23,975 nt of DNA, taken from positions 1-23,975 of the forward strand of contig JBDNFP010000513.1 of assembly GCA_041689775.1 (NCBI GenBank), given 5' to 3'. The notes under the pieces were generated by a model. The model made no database searches. It saw only the letters and a list, made by a program, of their open reading frames with translations, and was not told the origin of the DNA. Position numbers and translations under genes: made by a program. Below are positions 1 to 6,205 of this stretch, in pieces. Origin of the DNA: JBDNFP01 sp041689775 (GTDB lineage: Bacteria; Bacteroidota; Bacteroidia; Cytophagales; Spirosomataceae). How positions within the stretch are numbered: position 1 is the first letter of the stretch; every line of letters begins with the position of its first letter.

Positions 1-4
1 AGAA

Positions 5-27
5 GGTGGGGGTGAAATTCCCCCGCC
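5..27. terminator. GC-rich stem-loop downstream of the first lipoprotein gene
   Basis: Positions 5-12 pair with 20-27 around a 7-base loop, with one G-U pair. The hairpin lies about 40 bases beyond the 3' end of the minus-strand lipoprotein gene that stops at 69. On that strand only a short T-containing stretch follows, so termination is a guess. It could also be the end of an element that starts outside the window. Confidence 0.35.
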
Positions 28-68
28 TTACTCGATTAGCGGTAGTTCTTTTTGGTCTTGATAGAGTA

Positions 69-596
69 TCATTTTACAGGTATTGGTGTTGCTGTTGTTT
101 CGTGGGCGTAAATAATTTTCCAAACACCGTCTTTATTTTTAAATAGCAAACTTCCTACATATGGTTCAATTTTCATTTTTTCTCCACTTGTTAATTCAAA
201 TTCATTTATACCTGTCCAAGTACACATTACCAAATCTTTTGACAAAAAAGTAAAGTCCTGTTTTATTGTTGAGAAGTTTAATGACTTTAATCCTTTGAAA
301 CCTTCTCCCTGCGCCTTTTTCATAGTGGCGAAGTCATTAACAGTAGCGTCTGAATTTACAATTTTAAATGTGGCATCGTCTGAATAAACACTTGCAGCCT
401 TGTCAACATTTAGCTCTTTTGCATCTTGAATAACTATGTTAATTTGATTTGATATTGCTTTTTTGATAACTTCCTTTTCGTCTGTTGTTAATTCTTTATC
501 TTCTGCATTTTTAATTGAGTTGTTACTATTTTTACAAGCTATGAAAAATGATGAAACCAAAAGTGTTGTCAGTAAAAGTGCTAATATTTTCTTCAT
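69..596 (-). CDS. NTF2-like (SnoaL/DUF4440-type) lipoprotein
   Basis: A 175-residue protein with a lipoprotein signal: basic MKK start, hydrophobic stretch, and a lipobox ending FIAC with the lipidated Cys at residue 21. The mature part (about residues 40-170) has the pattern of the NTF2-like/SnoaL superfamily: a helix with a variant of 'AASVYSDDATF', then strands ending in a 'W.I.YAHET' segment. Members are small cone-shaped alpha+beta folds, some enzymes and many of unknown role, so no substrate can be named. It is probably anchored in the periplasm or outer membrane. The gene is low in GC and is the first of three NTF2-like genes in a row on this strand, separated from the next by a long palindrome at 688-817. 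The start is the ATG at 594-596, just before the signal peptide. Confidence 0.75.
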   Translation of the reverse strand: MKKILALLLTTLLVSSFFIACKNSNNSIKNAEDKELTTDEKEVIKKAISNQINIVIQDAKELNVDKAASVYSDDATFKIVNSDATVNDFATMKKAQGEGFKGLKSLNFSTIKQDFTFLSKDLVMCTWTGINEFELTSGEKMKIEPYVGSLLFKNKDGVWKIIYAHETTATPIPVK

Positions 597-687
597 TGTT
601 ATTCTTTTAAATTGTTGCTTACTCTATTCAGTTTTCGGCTTCCCTGTTTTAAGTTGTCAATTATGCTTGCGGTCGTTGAGCATTACC

Positions 688-817
688 GCTAACGGTTTGT
701 GTATGATTAGTTGCGATGTTAAGCACGAAAGTTAGTAAATAAAGACTGAATAGAAAGTCCACTAGGGCTTTCGTAAGTAAGCTAAAACCAAGCAATCAAT
801 TATACACGTTGTTGTGC
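688..817. repeat. attC-like imperfect palindrome A
   Basis: The left arm 688-714 (gctaacggtttgtgtatg...) and the right arm 792-817 (gcaatcaattatacacg...) are imperfect inverted repeats: the inner 16 bases match at 13 positions. A second inverted pair, acgaaag 725-731 and ctttcgt 768-774, is nested inside. Read on the minus strand the site opens with GCACAACAACG and closes with CCGTTAGC, so one arm carries extra bases, as attC sites do. It lies 42 bases past the stop of the broken SnoaL-like gene. Its length and asymmetry argue against a simple terminator. It shares its arm pattern with the sites at 1897-2094 and 2753-2876. Confidence 0.6.
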
Positions 818-859
818 TTTCGTTATTTTTAAATTACTCTTCAGTCGTCACAATTCCAA

Positions 860-1267
860 CTACATTTCTGAATCTGCCAATTTCTTGGTATCCGCATATT
901 GCTGAAATAAAATAATTTTTCCTTCGTCATTAAGTGTCCATAGATGTGCGACTTGTGCATTATAGGTCTTACCATTTTTTTACTTTAGCGTCATATCGTA
1001 GAGTGGCTAAAACCATATTATCATTCATTCCGTGGATTTTCACATCCTGTAACCCAAAGTATTCGTGATTTGTTCCAAGACGAGCAAACACGCCTTCTAA
1101 AATTGCATCAGGGCCAATGTAGGGATTGCCATCTGCAAGCGAATTACTTTCAGCTTCATTCCATTCGATTTTAGGATGCATTAACCCAAGGACAGTTGGC
1201 GTATCGCCAGTTGAAAAACCATTGTATAAAGAGTCAATAACTTGAATGTTTTTTGTTGAGTTGCCAT
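860..1267 (-). pseudogene. SnoaL-like polyketide-cyclase family protein, frameshifted twice
   Basis: Only residues coded by about 975-1181 remain in one open frame (MHPKIEWNEAESNSLADGNP and on), but family-like sequence continues on both sides in other frames. Upstream, from the ATG at 1265-1267, adding one A to the six-A run (T-run at 1250-1255 on the given strand) yields MATQQKNIQVIDSLYNGF, a typical SnoaL N terminus. Downstream, removing one A from the seven-A run near 975-981 gives VKNGKTYNAQVAHLWTLNDE and continues to a TAG at 860-862. The repaired protein is 135 residues, the usual length of stand-alone SnoaL-like proteins. The two lesions are opposite in sign and both lie in homopolymers, so sequencing error is as likely as real decay. 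It sits 42 bases after the next lipoprotein gene on the same strand. Confidence 0.7.
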
Positions 1268-1309
1268 AATTTTAGTTTTAATTGATTTATCTAATCACTG
1301 ATTAAGTTG

Positions 1310-1813
1310 TTATTCGGATGGTAAATTTGAATTGAATATATCTCGAAATAATTTCCATTTTCCGTCTTCTTTTTTCCAAACAACAATATATTTTTCTTCG
1401 GCAACAGTATTATCGCCAACAAAAAGCGTTAATTCTCCTTCTTCAACAATTAAATCTTCTGTTCCATAAATGTTTTCAAGTCTTAAATCAGCTTTAGTTA
1501 TTCCTGATTTAACGATATTTGACATTGCAGTTTGAATATCAGTTCGTCCCACAACTGATGGTGCTCCAGCACTCATAAATTTAGCATCTTTAGTATAAGC
1601 ATTTGCCAAACCAATTGAATCACCTGCTGCAACCAATGCCATAAAGTTTTGATTCGCTTCTTCAATTTCTGCCTTGGCGGTTATCAAATTAAATTCGGGG
1701 ATAGACTGTTCTTTTTCTTTTGGCTTCTCATTACAGCTTTGAAACACAATTACAAAACTTAAAAGTACAGTAAAGTAAGTCAATCGATTAAATAGTTCTA
1801 ATTGGTTTTTCAT
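1310..1813 (-). CDS. DUF4440/NTF2-like lipoprotein
   Basis: A 167-residue protein with an N-terminal hydrophobic segment and a lipobox ending FQSC (Cys about residue 27), followed by a charged linker rich in E and K. The remainder has the DUF4440 arrangement: a helix (NFMALVAAGDSIGLANAYTK), DAKFMSAGAPSVVGRTDIQT, and a C-terminal 'YIVVWKKEDGKWKLFRDIFN' pattern typical of NTF2-like proteins with a W-K-xx-DG-KW-K-xx-RD ending. This family includes SnoaL-like and ketosteroid-isomerase-like proteins; the specific activity is unknown. It lies upstream of the frameshifted SnoaL-like gene (42-base gap) and could be co-transcribed with it. The start is the ATG at 1811-1813. Confidence 0.8.
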   Translation of the reverse strand: MKNQLELFNRLTYFTVLLSFVIVFQSCNEKPKEKEQSIPEFNLITAKAEIEEANQNFMALVAAGDSIGLANAYTKDAKFMSAGAPSVVGRTDIQTAMSNIVKSGITKADLRLENIYGTEDLIVEEGELTLFVGDNTVAEEKYIVVWKKEDGKWKLFRDIFNSNLPSE

Positions 1814-1896
1814 AATATTAATTAATAGTTTATTGCCTACTTTTTCGGTTTTCAGCTTTACCGTTTATATTTCTCACTTGAGTTTGTCTTAATGAA

Positions 1897-2094
1897 GCAC
1901 AACGGTTTGTATATGAAACGTAGTGCAGAAAATAAGCAGTTTCTTTTCGGATAAGCACAAGCCGAATTTTTAAATTTTACTAATTATTTTATTTTTGGGA
2001 ATTTGTCAAATTTAAAAATTTGGCGACTTCCCAAAAATGCCCGAACCTATGTGTTAGCAAAGACTCGCACTATGTTTTATATGCGTTGTTAGGC
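1897..2094. repeat. attC-like imperfect palindrome B, overlapping the higA stop
   Basis: The left arm 1897-1926 (gcacaacggtttgtatatg...) pairs with the right arm 2067-2094 (...atatgcgttgttaggc). Read on the minus strand the site begins GCCTAACAACG and ends CCGTTGTGC. GCCTAAC fits the attC R'' consensus RYYYAAC exactly and overlaps the higA stop codon (TAA, 2089-2091). A nested AT-rich pair (ccgaatttttaaattt near 1952 and aaatttaaaaatttgg near 2008) lies inside, so the whole 198-bp element is a long interrupted palindrome. It fills most of the gene-free stretch 1814-2088. No coding sequence is supported inside it. Confidence 0.7.
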
Positions 2095-2391
2095 AACGTT
2101 CTTGTCCGCGTACATAATTATTTCGTTCAATTCAGCTCGTTTATTTTCTTTTTCCTCCTCAATATCATAATCATCTTGGATTCCGAGCCAAAATTTCGCT
2201 GAATTTCCAAAATACTTGCTCAATCGCAAAGCCGTATCTGCTGTAATTCGACGATTTCCTTTAATTATTTCTGAAATTCTTGTCTGTGGTATTTTCAAAT
2301 CTTTTGAAAGTCGGTAGGCAGTAATTTCGAAAGGTTCAAGAAATTCGTAATTTAAAATTTCTCCTGGATGTACATTTGCTAACTTTTCCAT
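2089..2391 (-). CDS. higA: HigA-type antitoxin
   Basis: A 100-residue protein from the ATG at 2389-2391 (MEKLANVHPGEILNYEFLEP). The N-terminal 'HPGEIL..EFLEP' segment followed by an HTH_3/XRE helix-turn-helix (ITAYRLSKDLKIPQTRISEI, then GNRRITADTALRLSKYFG and FWLGIQ) is the hallmark of the HigA/VapI antitoxin family. It should neutralise the HigB nuclease encoded just upstream and repress their shared promoter. An upstream TTG at 2413-2415 would extend the frame but overlaps the toxin gene and lacks family similarity. The stop codon lies inside the attC-like palindrome at 1897-2094, which is the arrangement found in integron cassettes. Confidence 0.92.
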   Translation of the reverse strand: MEKLANVHPGEILNYEFLEPFEITAYRLSKDLKIPQTRISEIIKGNRRITADTALRLSKYFGNSAKFWLGIQDDYDIEEEKENKRAELNEIIMYADKNVA

Positions 2392-2401
2392 ATTTTTCTT
2401 T

Positions 2402-2683
2402 TTAATGATAATCAATTATCTTAACGTCACTGGCATTTCCTTTATCCCAAACGAAAATTATTCTCCATTGTTTATTAATCCGAATACTGTAAAAATCGCT
2501 TAATTTTCCCGTGAGTTTTTCAAGTCGGTTGGAAGGTGGAATTCTCAAATCAGAAATGTCTTGTGAGTTGTTCAGCATTCTCAATTTCCGTCGCCCAACG
2601 TTTTGAATATCAATCGGCATTTTCTTAACTCGGATTTCATTCCAAATTTGTTCAGTTTCTTTTGAGTCAAAAGTTAATATCAT
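2402..2683 (-). CDS. higB: HigB-type toxin (RelE/ParE-superfamily mRNA interferase)
   Basis: A 93-residue protein matching the 'plasmid maintenance system killer' HigB family: 'RRKLRMLNNSQDISDLRIPPSNRLEKLTG' then 'YSIRINKQWRIIFVW' and a C-terminal 'VKIIDYH'. Family members cleave mRNA on the ribosome. Toxin-first gene order followed 10 bases later by the antitoxin is the typical higBA layout. The length is normal for the family and all conserved blocks are present, so the toxin looks intact. The start ATG (2681-2683) lies at the edge of a 33-bp palindrome that is probably the antitoxin operator. Confidence 0.92.
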   Translation of the reverse strand: MILTFDSKETEQIWNEIRVKKMPIDIQNVGRRKLRMLNNSQDISDLRIPPSNRLEKLTGKLSDFYSIRINKQWRIIFVWDKGNASDVKIIDYH

Positions 2684-2713
2684 ATCTTTTACGTTACTAA
2701 CGTCAAAGATATG
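2681..2713 (-). promoter_or_regulatory. higBA operator/promoter palindrome
   Basis: This 33-bp stretch is a palindrome with a single central base and only one mismatched pair (2690/2704). The outer arms are catatcttt (2681-2689) and aaagatatg (2705-2713); the inner arms are acgtta and taacgt. On the minus strand it contains TATCTTTG (2704-2711), an exact match to the Bacteroidota -7 box TAnnTTTG, 20 bases before the higB start codon. Its first three bases are the start codon itself. HigA-type antitoxins bind such palindromes, so negative autoregulation is a reasonable inference. Confidence 0.75.
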
Positions 2714-2752
2714 TAAAATATTTAAATGTTATGGGGATTTTTCTTGAATGTT

Positions 2753-2876
2753 GCATAACGGATGGGTATTGGCGTTGTTGCCATCACAGAATTTAATTAA
2801 CAAGATAACACTTTAAAGTTATGACAAAACTATCAGAAAGCACGGAAGGCAATAACGCTAATACGTTGTTATATGC
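2753..2876. repeat. attC-like imperfect palindrome C
   Basis: The left arm 2753-2782 (gcataacggatgggtattgg...) pairs with the right arm 2848-2876 (...ctaatacgttgttatatgc). On the minus strand it opens GCATATAACAACG and closes CCGTTATGC, the same AACAACG/CCGTT asymmetry as the sites at 688-817 and 1897-2094. It lies upstream of higB and would be the attC of the preceding cassette in the minus orientation. A short plus-strand ORF begins inside it. Confidence 0.6.
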
Positions 2877-3066
2877 TGTTTTTTCTTCGGAATTTGACAA
2901 ATGGGAGAAAATTTATAATCCTTCAAATTATTTTATCAAAAATGGGAGAACTATTCCTTACGACTTTCACAATTTTTGCTCAACTTTATGGGGGAATATG
3001 TTACATAAAAGAGGCACTTGGTTTGAAATGTTTCTGAAAAAAATGCTAAATACTGCAAATAATTAG
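2821..3066 (+). CDS. Short hypothetical ORF of doubtful reality
   Basis: An 81-residue open frame whose first 19 residues are encoded by the right arm of the palindrome at 2753-2876, so the start is suspect. The rest (SSEFDKWEKIYNPSNYFIKN, then DFHNFCSTLWGNMLHKRGTW) has normal-looking composition but I recognise no family. It may be a fragment of a cassette gene, or chance. A further palindrome candidate lies about 55 bases beyond its stop. Confidence 0.3.
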   Translation: MTKLSESTEGNNANTLLYAVFSSEFDKWEKIYNPSNYFIKNGRTIPYDFHNFCSTLWGNMLHKRGTWFEMFLKKMLNTANN

Positions 3067-3121
3067 CAAAATGATTTAAAAGATGCTCTCTGGAATACCG
3101 TTAGAAACTTTAATATAAATA

Positions 3122-3169
3122 GCATATAACATTTGTATAAACGTAATCAGTTGCGTTTATTTCCGTTAT
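3122..3169. repeat. Candidate attC-like hairpin D, interrupted by an inserted element
   Basis: gcatataacatttgtataaacg (left arm 3122-3143) faces cgtttatttccgttat (3154-3169). The right arm is interrupted by the 193-bp element at 3170-3362. Removing that element and one copy of its 10-bp duplication restores ...ccgttatgtatg, which pairs better with the gcatataac of the left arm. It is shorter than the other three palindromes (loop about 10 bases), so membership in the same family is less sure. Confidence 0.45.
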
Positions 3170-3362
3170 CAGGGTTTTCTTATAAAAATTAATACTCTTA
3201 TAATTATATAAAACATGGTAAAAGTTTAGAAAAAAGTCTCATATTTAGTAACCTTTGTGGTCGGTTGAACCTGAATCAGTACTAAAATAACTACTTTCCT
3301 ATCTCCTTTGTGATGCAAAATACCCAATTCTGGTCGAAATAAGTTATTATAAGAAAGCCCTG
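3170..3362. mobile_element. 193-bp non-autonomous inverted-repeat element (MITE-like) with 10-bp target duplication
   Basis: The left end reads cagggttttcttataa and the right end, reverse-complemented, cagggctttcttataa: 15 of 16 match, and similarity extends to about 20 of 24. The element is flanked by perfect 10-bp direct repeats tttccgttat at 3160-3169 and 3363-3372, as expected from transposition. No ORF fits inside and it is AT-rich. A duplication near 10 bp is common for IS4-type transposases, but I cannot assign a parent element. It is inserted in the right arm of the palindrome candidate at 3122-3169. Confidence 0.75.
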
Positions 3363-3372
3363 TTTCCGTTAT

Positions 3373-3737
3373 GTATGTAGTCCGTCTGACTTATCTAACA
3401 TGATAAAGCCCTCATCCGCCTTCGCTCGGCTCCGTCGAGTGACAACTATCCCTTAGCCCTCTGGGCGGCTTTGTCTCAAGAGCTCCGCAAAGATTTGGCG
3501 CATCAATTTCTATACGTAAATAGTTTCCTTTGCTAAAACCAATTCGTATTCGTGAGATTGGCCATGCAGTCATTCAGCGTTTTAACGCAATAATGTAAAA
3601 TCTACCAAATCATCGTTACTCAATTTATGCAATTGGTTTGAATATTTGCTTTGCTTTCCGTAAAAGTTATTAAACGGTAAAAGTTGTACCCTAATTCCTG
3701 ACTAACGCTTTTCGATAAATAGGCAAGCCACTGAGCC
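3373..3737. other. Gene-free stretch with no assignable feature
   Basis: No open frame of useful length is present. The minus strand from about 3665 to 3380 has short coding-like runs (for example NQLHKLSNDDLVDFTLLR) broken by several stops, which might be an old pseudogene, but I cannot name a family. It marks the boundary between the AT-rich accessory segment and the denser amino-sugar locus. Confidence 0.3.
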
Positions 3738-4604
3738 TTACTCCCCCTCCCCAATCACCCCGGAAAAGTCCGTTTTAAATCCATAATACCCACAAAAGGC
3801 GGTTAGGGCGATGACGGAGAGAATGGAGCCTTCAAAACCAAAGCCTCCCCCGGTGAGCCAAGCGGGGGGGAGGGACGAGAAGCTAATCAGGCTCGCTATG
3901 TCGAAACCACTGACGTTGAAATCATAAAAGGCGGACTGCATGAAGTTCCAACCCCAGTGAAAACCGGTGCATACCCACAGGTTCTGGTATTTGATGTACA
4001 GCAGTCCCAGCGCCAAACCGGCCAGTAGTATATTGAGGCCGGCCAGCCAGTTGAAGTCCGGGTTGAAGAAGTGCAGCAGGGAAAATAGCAGGGAACTTAC
4101 CGCCAAGGCCCAGTAATTCCCGAAGCGGTGGGCAATGACCCCGAGCAGGAATCCACGGGTCAAAATCTCCTCCGATAAGCTTTGAAATAGGAATAGAACC
4201 AGGAAGCCAACAAACAGGGAAGAATTCCACTGCACACCGGTGTACTCTAATTTTTGTAAAATGGTGAGGACAATGACCCCGACGGTAATGATCAGTGCGC
4301 TTTCGATAAATCCTTTTCCCAGACCAACGAGTACCTTTTCTCGGTTAAACCCCAACTCCGCAAACGACCGTTTGAAGACAAACTTCCTGACCACAAAATA
4401 GGCGAGGAGGAAAGCCGCATTGAGGGGTAGGTACTCGATGGCTAATCCCCAGAAAGGATCAGTTTCACTCTTCACGGGGCCATCAACCAACGCCAGGACT
4501 TTGAACAGAGCCGTGTAGGATACGATCAGGATGGCACTGAGTAATACAAAAAGAAGTATTTCGAGTAAAGTAAAACCAAGCTTTATAAAAAACGCCTTGT
4601 TCAT
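3738..4604 (-). CDS. CPBP-family intramembrane glutamic endopeptidase
   Basis: A 288-residue multi-pass membrane protein. It has all the CPBP (CAAX protease and bacteriocin-processing, Abi) motifs: EExxxR at residues 145-150 (EEILTR), FxxxH at 174-178 (FSLLH), and HxxxN at 216-220 (HWGWN). Roughly eight hydrophobic segments are visible. Family members are membrane proteases of the Rce1 type, linked in bacteria to processing of prenylated or peptide substrates and to immunity to self-made peptides; the substrate here is unknown. It is the last gene of a minus-strand run, 39 bases after the symporter gene, so co-transcription is likely but may be incidental to sugar use. Confidence 0.88.
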   Translation of the reverse strand: MNKAFFIKLGFTLLEILLFVLLSAILIVSYTALFKVLALVDGPVKSETDPFWGLAIEYLPLNAAFLLAYFVVRKFVFKRSFAELGFNREKVLVGLGKGFIESALIITVGVIVLTILQKLEYTGVQWNSSLFVGFLVLFLFQSLSEEILTRGFLLGVIAHRFGNYWALAVSSLLFSLLHFFNPDFNWLAGLNILLAGLALGLLYIKYQNLWVCTGFHWGWNFMQSAFYDFNVSGFDIASLISFSSLPPAWLTGGGFGFEGSILSVIALTAFCGYYGFKTDFSGVIGEGE

Positions 4605-4643
4605 GAGAGAATAATTTGGGGATGTTTATCCGGCAAGTTAGTC

Positions 4644-6122
4644 CTACTTTTTTGAACATACCACCGTGATCATAAATCCGGTGATGAATAAAACGGACGT
4701 TCCGAATACAATGGCGAGATACGCATGGAACGGACTAGCGTAGGCACTCATGGGCCCTTCGGTCCAGAATAAGGGCGATAAGCTCATCCAGAGAATCAAC
4801 AAAACGCCCAACACTACCCCGACGATTGCTCCTTTTTGGTTTACTTTTTCTACAAAAGCCCCGAGCAGAAATAGCCCCAACATTCCACCGCTAAAAACGG
4901 AAGCAAGTTTCCACCAGGCATCCAAAGCACTTTTAACGTTGATCATGGCAAAACCAATCCCAATGCCGATGAGGCTGATGACGAGGGTAGTGACGTAGAG
5001 TATCCGCATGGATTTCTTTTCGGAAAGCGGCTCCTTGGAAAAACGTTGGTAGTAGTCAACGAGCACCACCGTGGAAGAACTATTGATACCCGTAGAAATG
5101 GTACTCATACCCGCCGCAAATATGGAGGCAATGAGTAGCCCGGTGAGGCCGTCGGGCAGTACGTCCACGATAAAGAACGGGAATACCCGATCACTCTTGG
5201 CCAGGTCGTGGAGTTCGGCTGGGAGGGTATCCGGGAACACGTTGTAGTAGGCAAACAGGGCGGTACCGATCATGAAAAAGAGCATGGATACGGGTAGGTA
5301 GAGTAATCCGCCCCACAGCGCCGAACGTTTGGCCTCGGCCTCTGAGCTGGAAGCCATGTAACGCTGCACGTAGTTTTGGTCGATGCCGTAGTTTTGGAGG
5401 TTAATAAAGATACCGTAGATCAGCACGACCCAAAAGGTGGATTCGGTCAGGCTGCTGCCGAAGCTACCGAGGCTGAATTTATCGTACTTGTTGGCGATGG
5501 TGATGATCTGTCCCGGTCCTTCGGGCATGGAAAAGGCGATAAATAGTAGACAGGCGATGGCGCCTCCAATCAAGACAATGCCCTGAATGGCGTCGGTCCA
5601 CATCACGGCCTGAATACCGCCAAGGAGCGAATATCCCATGACGACCAGTCCCGTAACGCCGATGATGGTGAGGATATCCCATCCAAAGAGCGCATTGACG
5701 GGTAGCGCCAATAGATAGAGTATGGTACCGATCCGCATGAGCTGCGTCAGCAGGTAGCAGGCCGATACGTACACCCGCGCCCACAAGCCGAATTTTGTTT
5801 CCAGAAAACTATACGCCGAAGGGCTGTTTAATTTCCGGTAAATCGGCACAAAAAACCGCACCGCCATGTAGGCCGAAATGGGTAGGGACAGGCTAAAAAC
5901 GAAGGCGTTCCAGTTGGTTTGGTAGGCGTTGCCCGGTAACCCCAGAAAGCTGATGCTACTGACAAAGGTGGCAAAGATAGACATGGTGACTACCCAGGTA
6001 GGGAAGTTGCTGTTGCCCAATGTAAAGGAAGAGGAAGAGTTACTCTTGGAATAAAACGAAGCTCCAAAGAGCGTAATCCCGCCCATGTACATCAAAAAAA
6101 CGATCAGGTCGAGGGTTTTCAT
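4644..6122 (-). CDS. Sodium:solute symporter (SSS family)
   Basis: A 492-residue inner-membrane transporter with about 13 hydrophobic helices. SSS signatures include GYSLLGGIQAVMWTDAIQGI around residues 165-185, and IASIFAAGMSTISTGINSSS around residues 335-355, where Ser/Thr residues form the sodium site in this family. Members import sugars, sialic acid, vitamins or amino acids with Na+. Being next to a DapA/NanA-family aldolase suggests a sialic-acid-like or other sugar-acid substrate, which is inference. The ATG at 6120-6122 is preferred to an upstream in-frame TTG at 6129-6131. The gene lies 81 bases after the aldolase gene, with a hairpin in the gap. Confidence 0.9.
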   Translation of the reverse strand: MKTLDLIVFLMYMGGITLFGASFYSKSNSSSSFTLGNSNFPTWVVTMSIFATFVSSISFLGLPGNAYQTNWNAFVFSLSLPISAYMAVRFFVPIYRKLNSPSAYSFLETKFGLWARVYVSACYLLTQLMRIGTILYLLALPVNALFGWDILTIIGVTGLVVMGYSLLGGIQAVMWTDAIQGIVLIGGAIACLLFIAFSMPEGPGQIITIANKYDKFSLGSFGSSLTESTFWVVLIYGIFINLQNYGIDQNYVQRYMASSSEAEAKRSALWGGLLYLPVSMLFFMIGTALFAYYNVFPDTLPAELHDLAKSDRVFPFFIVDVLPDGLTGLLIASIFAAGMSTISTGINSSSTVVLVDYYQRFSKEPLSEKKSMRILYVTTLVISLIGIGIGFAMINVKSALDAWWKLASVFSGGMLGLFLLGAFVEKVNQKGAIVGVVLGVLLILWMSLSPLFWTEGPMSAYASPFHAYLAIVFGTSVLFITGFMITVVCSKK

Positions 6123-6178
6123 TTGTATCAATTTTGAATGATAGGATGATAGAATGTGTGAATGTCCTTCTGTCCAAT

Positions 6179-6205
6179 GATAGAATTTTGGATTTCTATT
6201 CTATC
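6179..6205. promoter_or_regulatory. Intercistronic hairpin between aldolase and symporter genes
   Basis: gatagaat (6179-6186) pairs perfectly with attctatc (6198-6205) across an 11-base loop, just at the aldolase stop codon. There is no T-run after it on the minus strand, so it is more likely an mRNA-stability or attenuation element than a terminator. Related gatagaat-like words recur a few bases further on. Confidence 0.35.

Noticed and set aside
463..735. 90-residue plus-strand ORF
   Set aside because: Antisense to the start of the first lipoprotein gene and through the palindrome at 688-817; hydrophobic only because it is the complement of a signal-peptide region.
2020..2202. 60-residue plus-strand ORF
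   Set aside because: It runs through the right arm of the palindrome at 1897-2094 and then antisense to higA; no family features.
688..2876. Long palindromes as ordinary terminators or REP elements
   Set aside because: They are 124-198 bp, have asymmetric arms with shared end sequences and lack T-runs, so a simple terminator does not explain them. REP-like repeats remain a weaker alternative.
1..3737. Integron integrase or other recombinase gene
   Set aside because: No open frame in this part shows tyrosine- or serine-recombinase motifs; it may lie left of the window.
3373..3737. Degenerate transposase remnant on the minus strand
   Set aside because: Coding-like runs are short and broken by many stops; no DDE or family motif could be identified.
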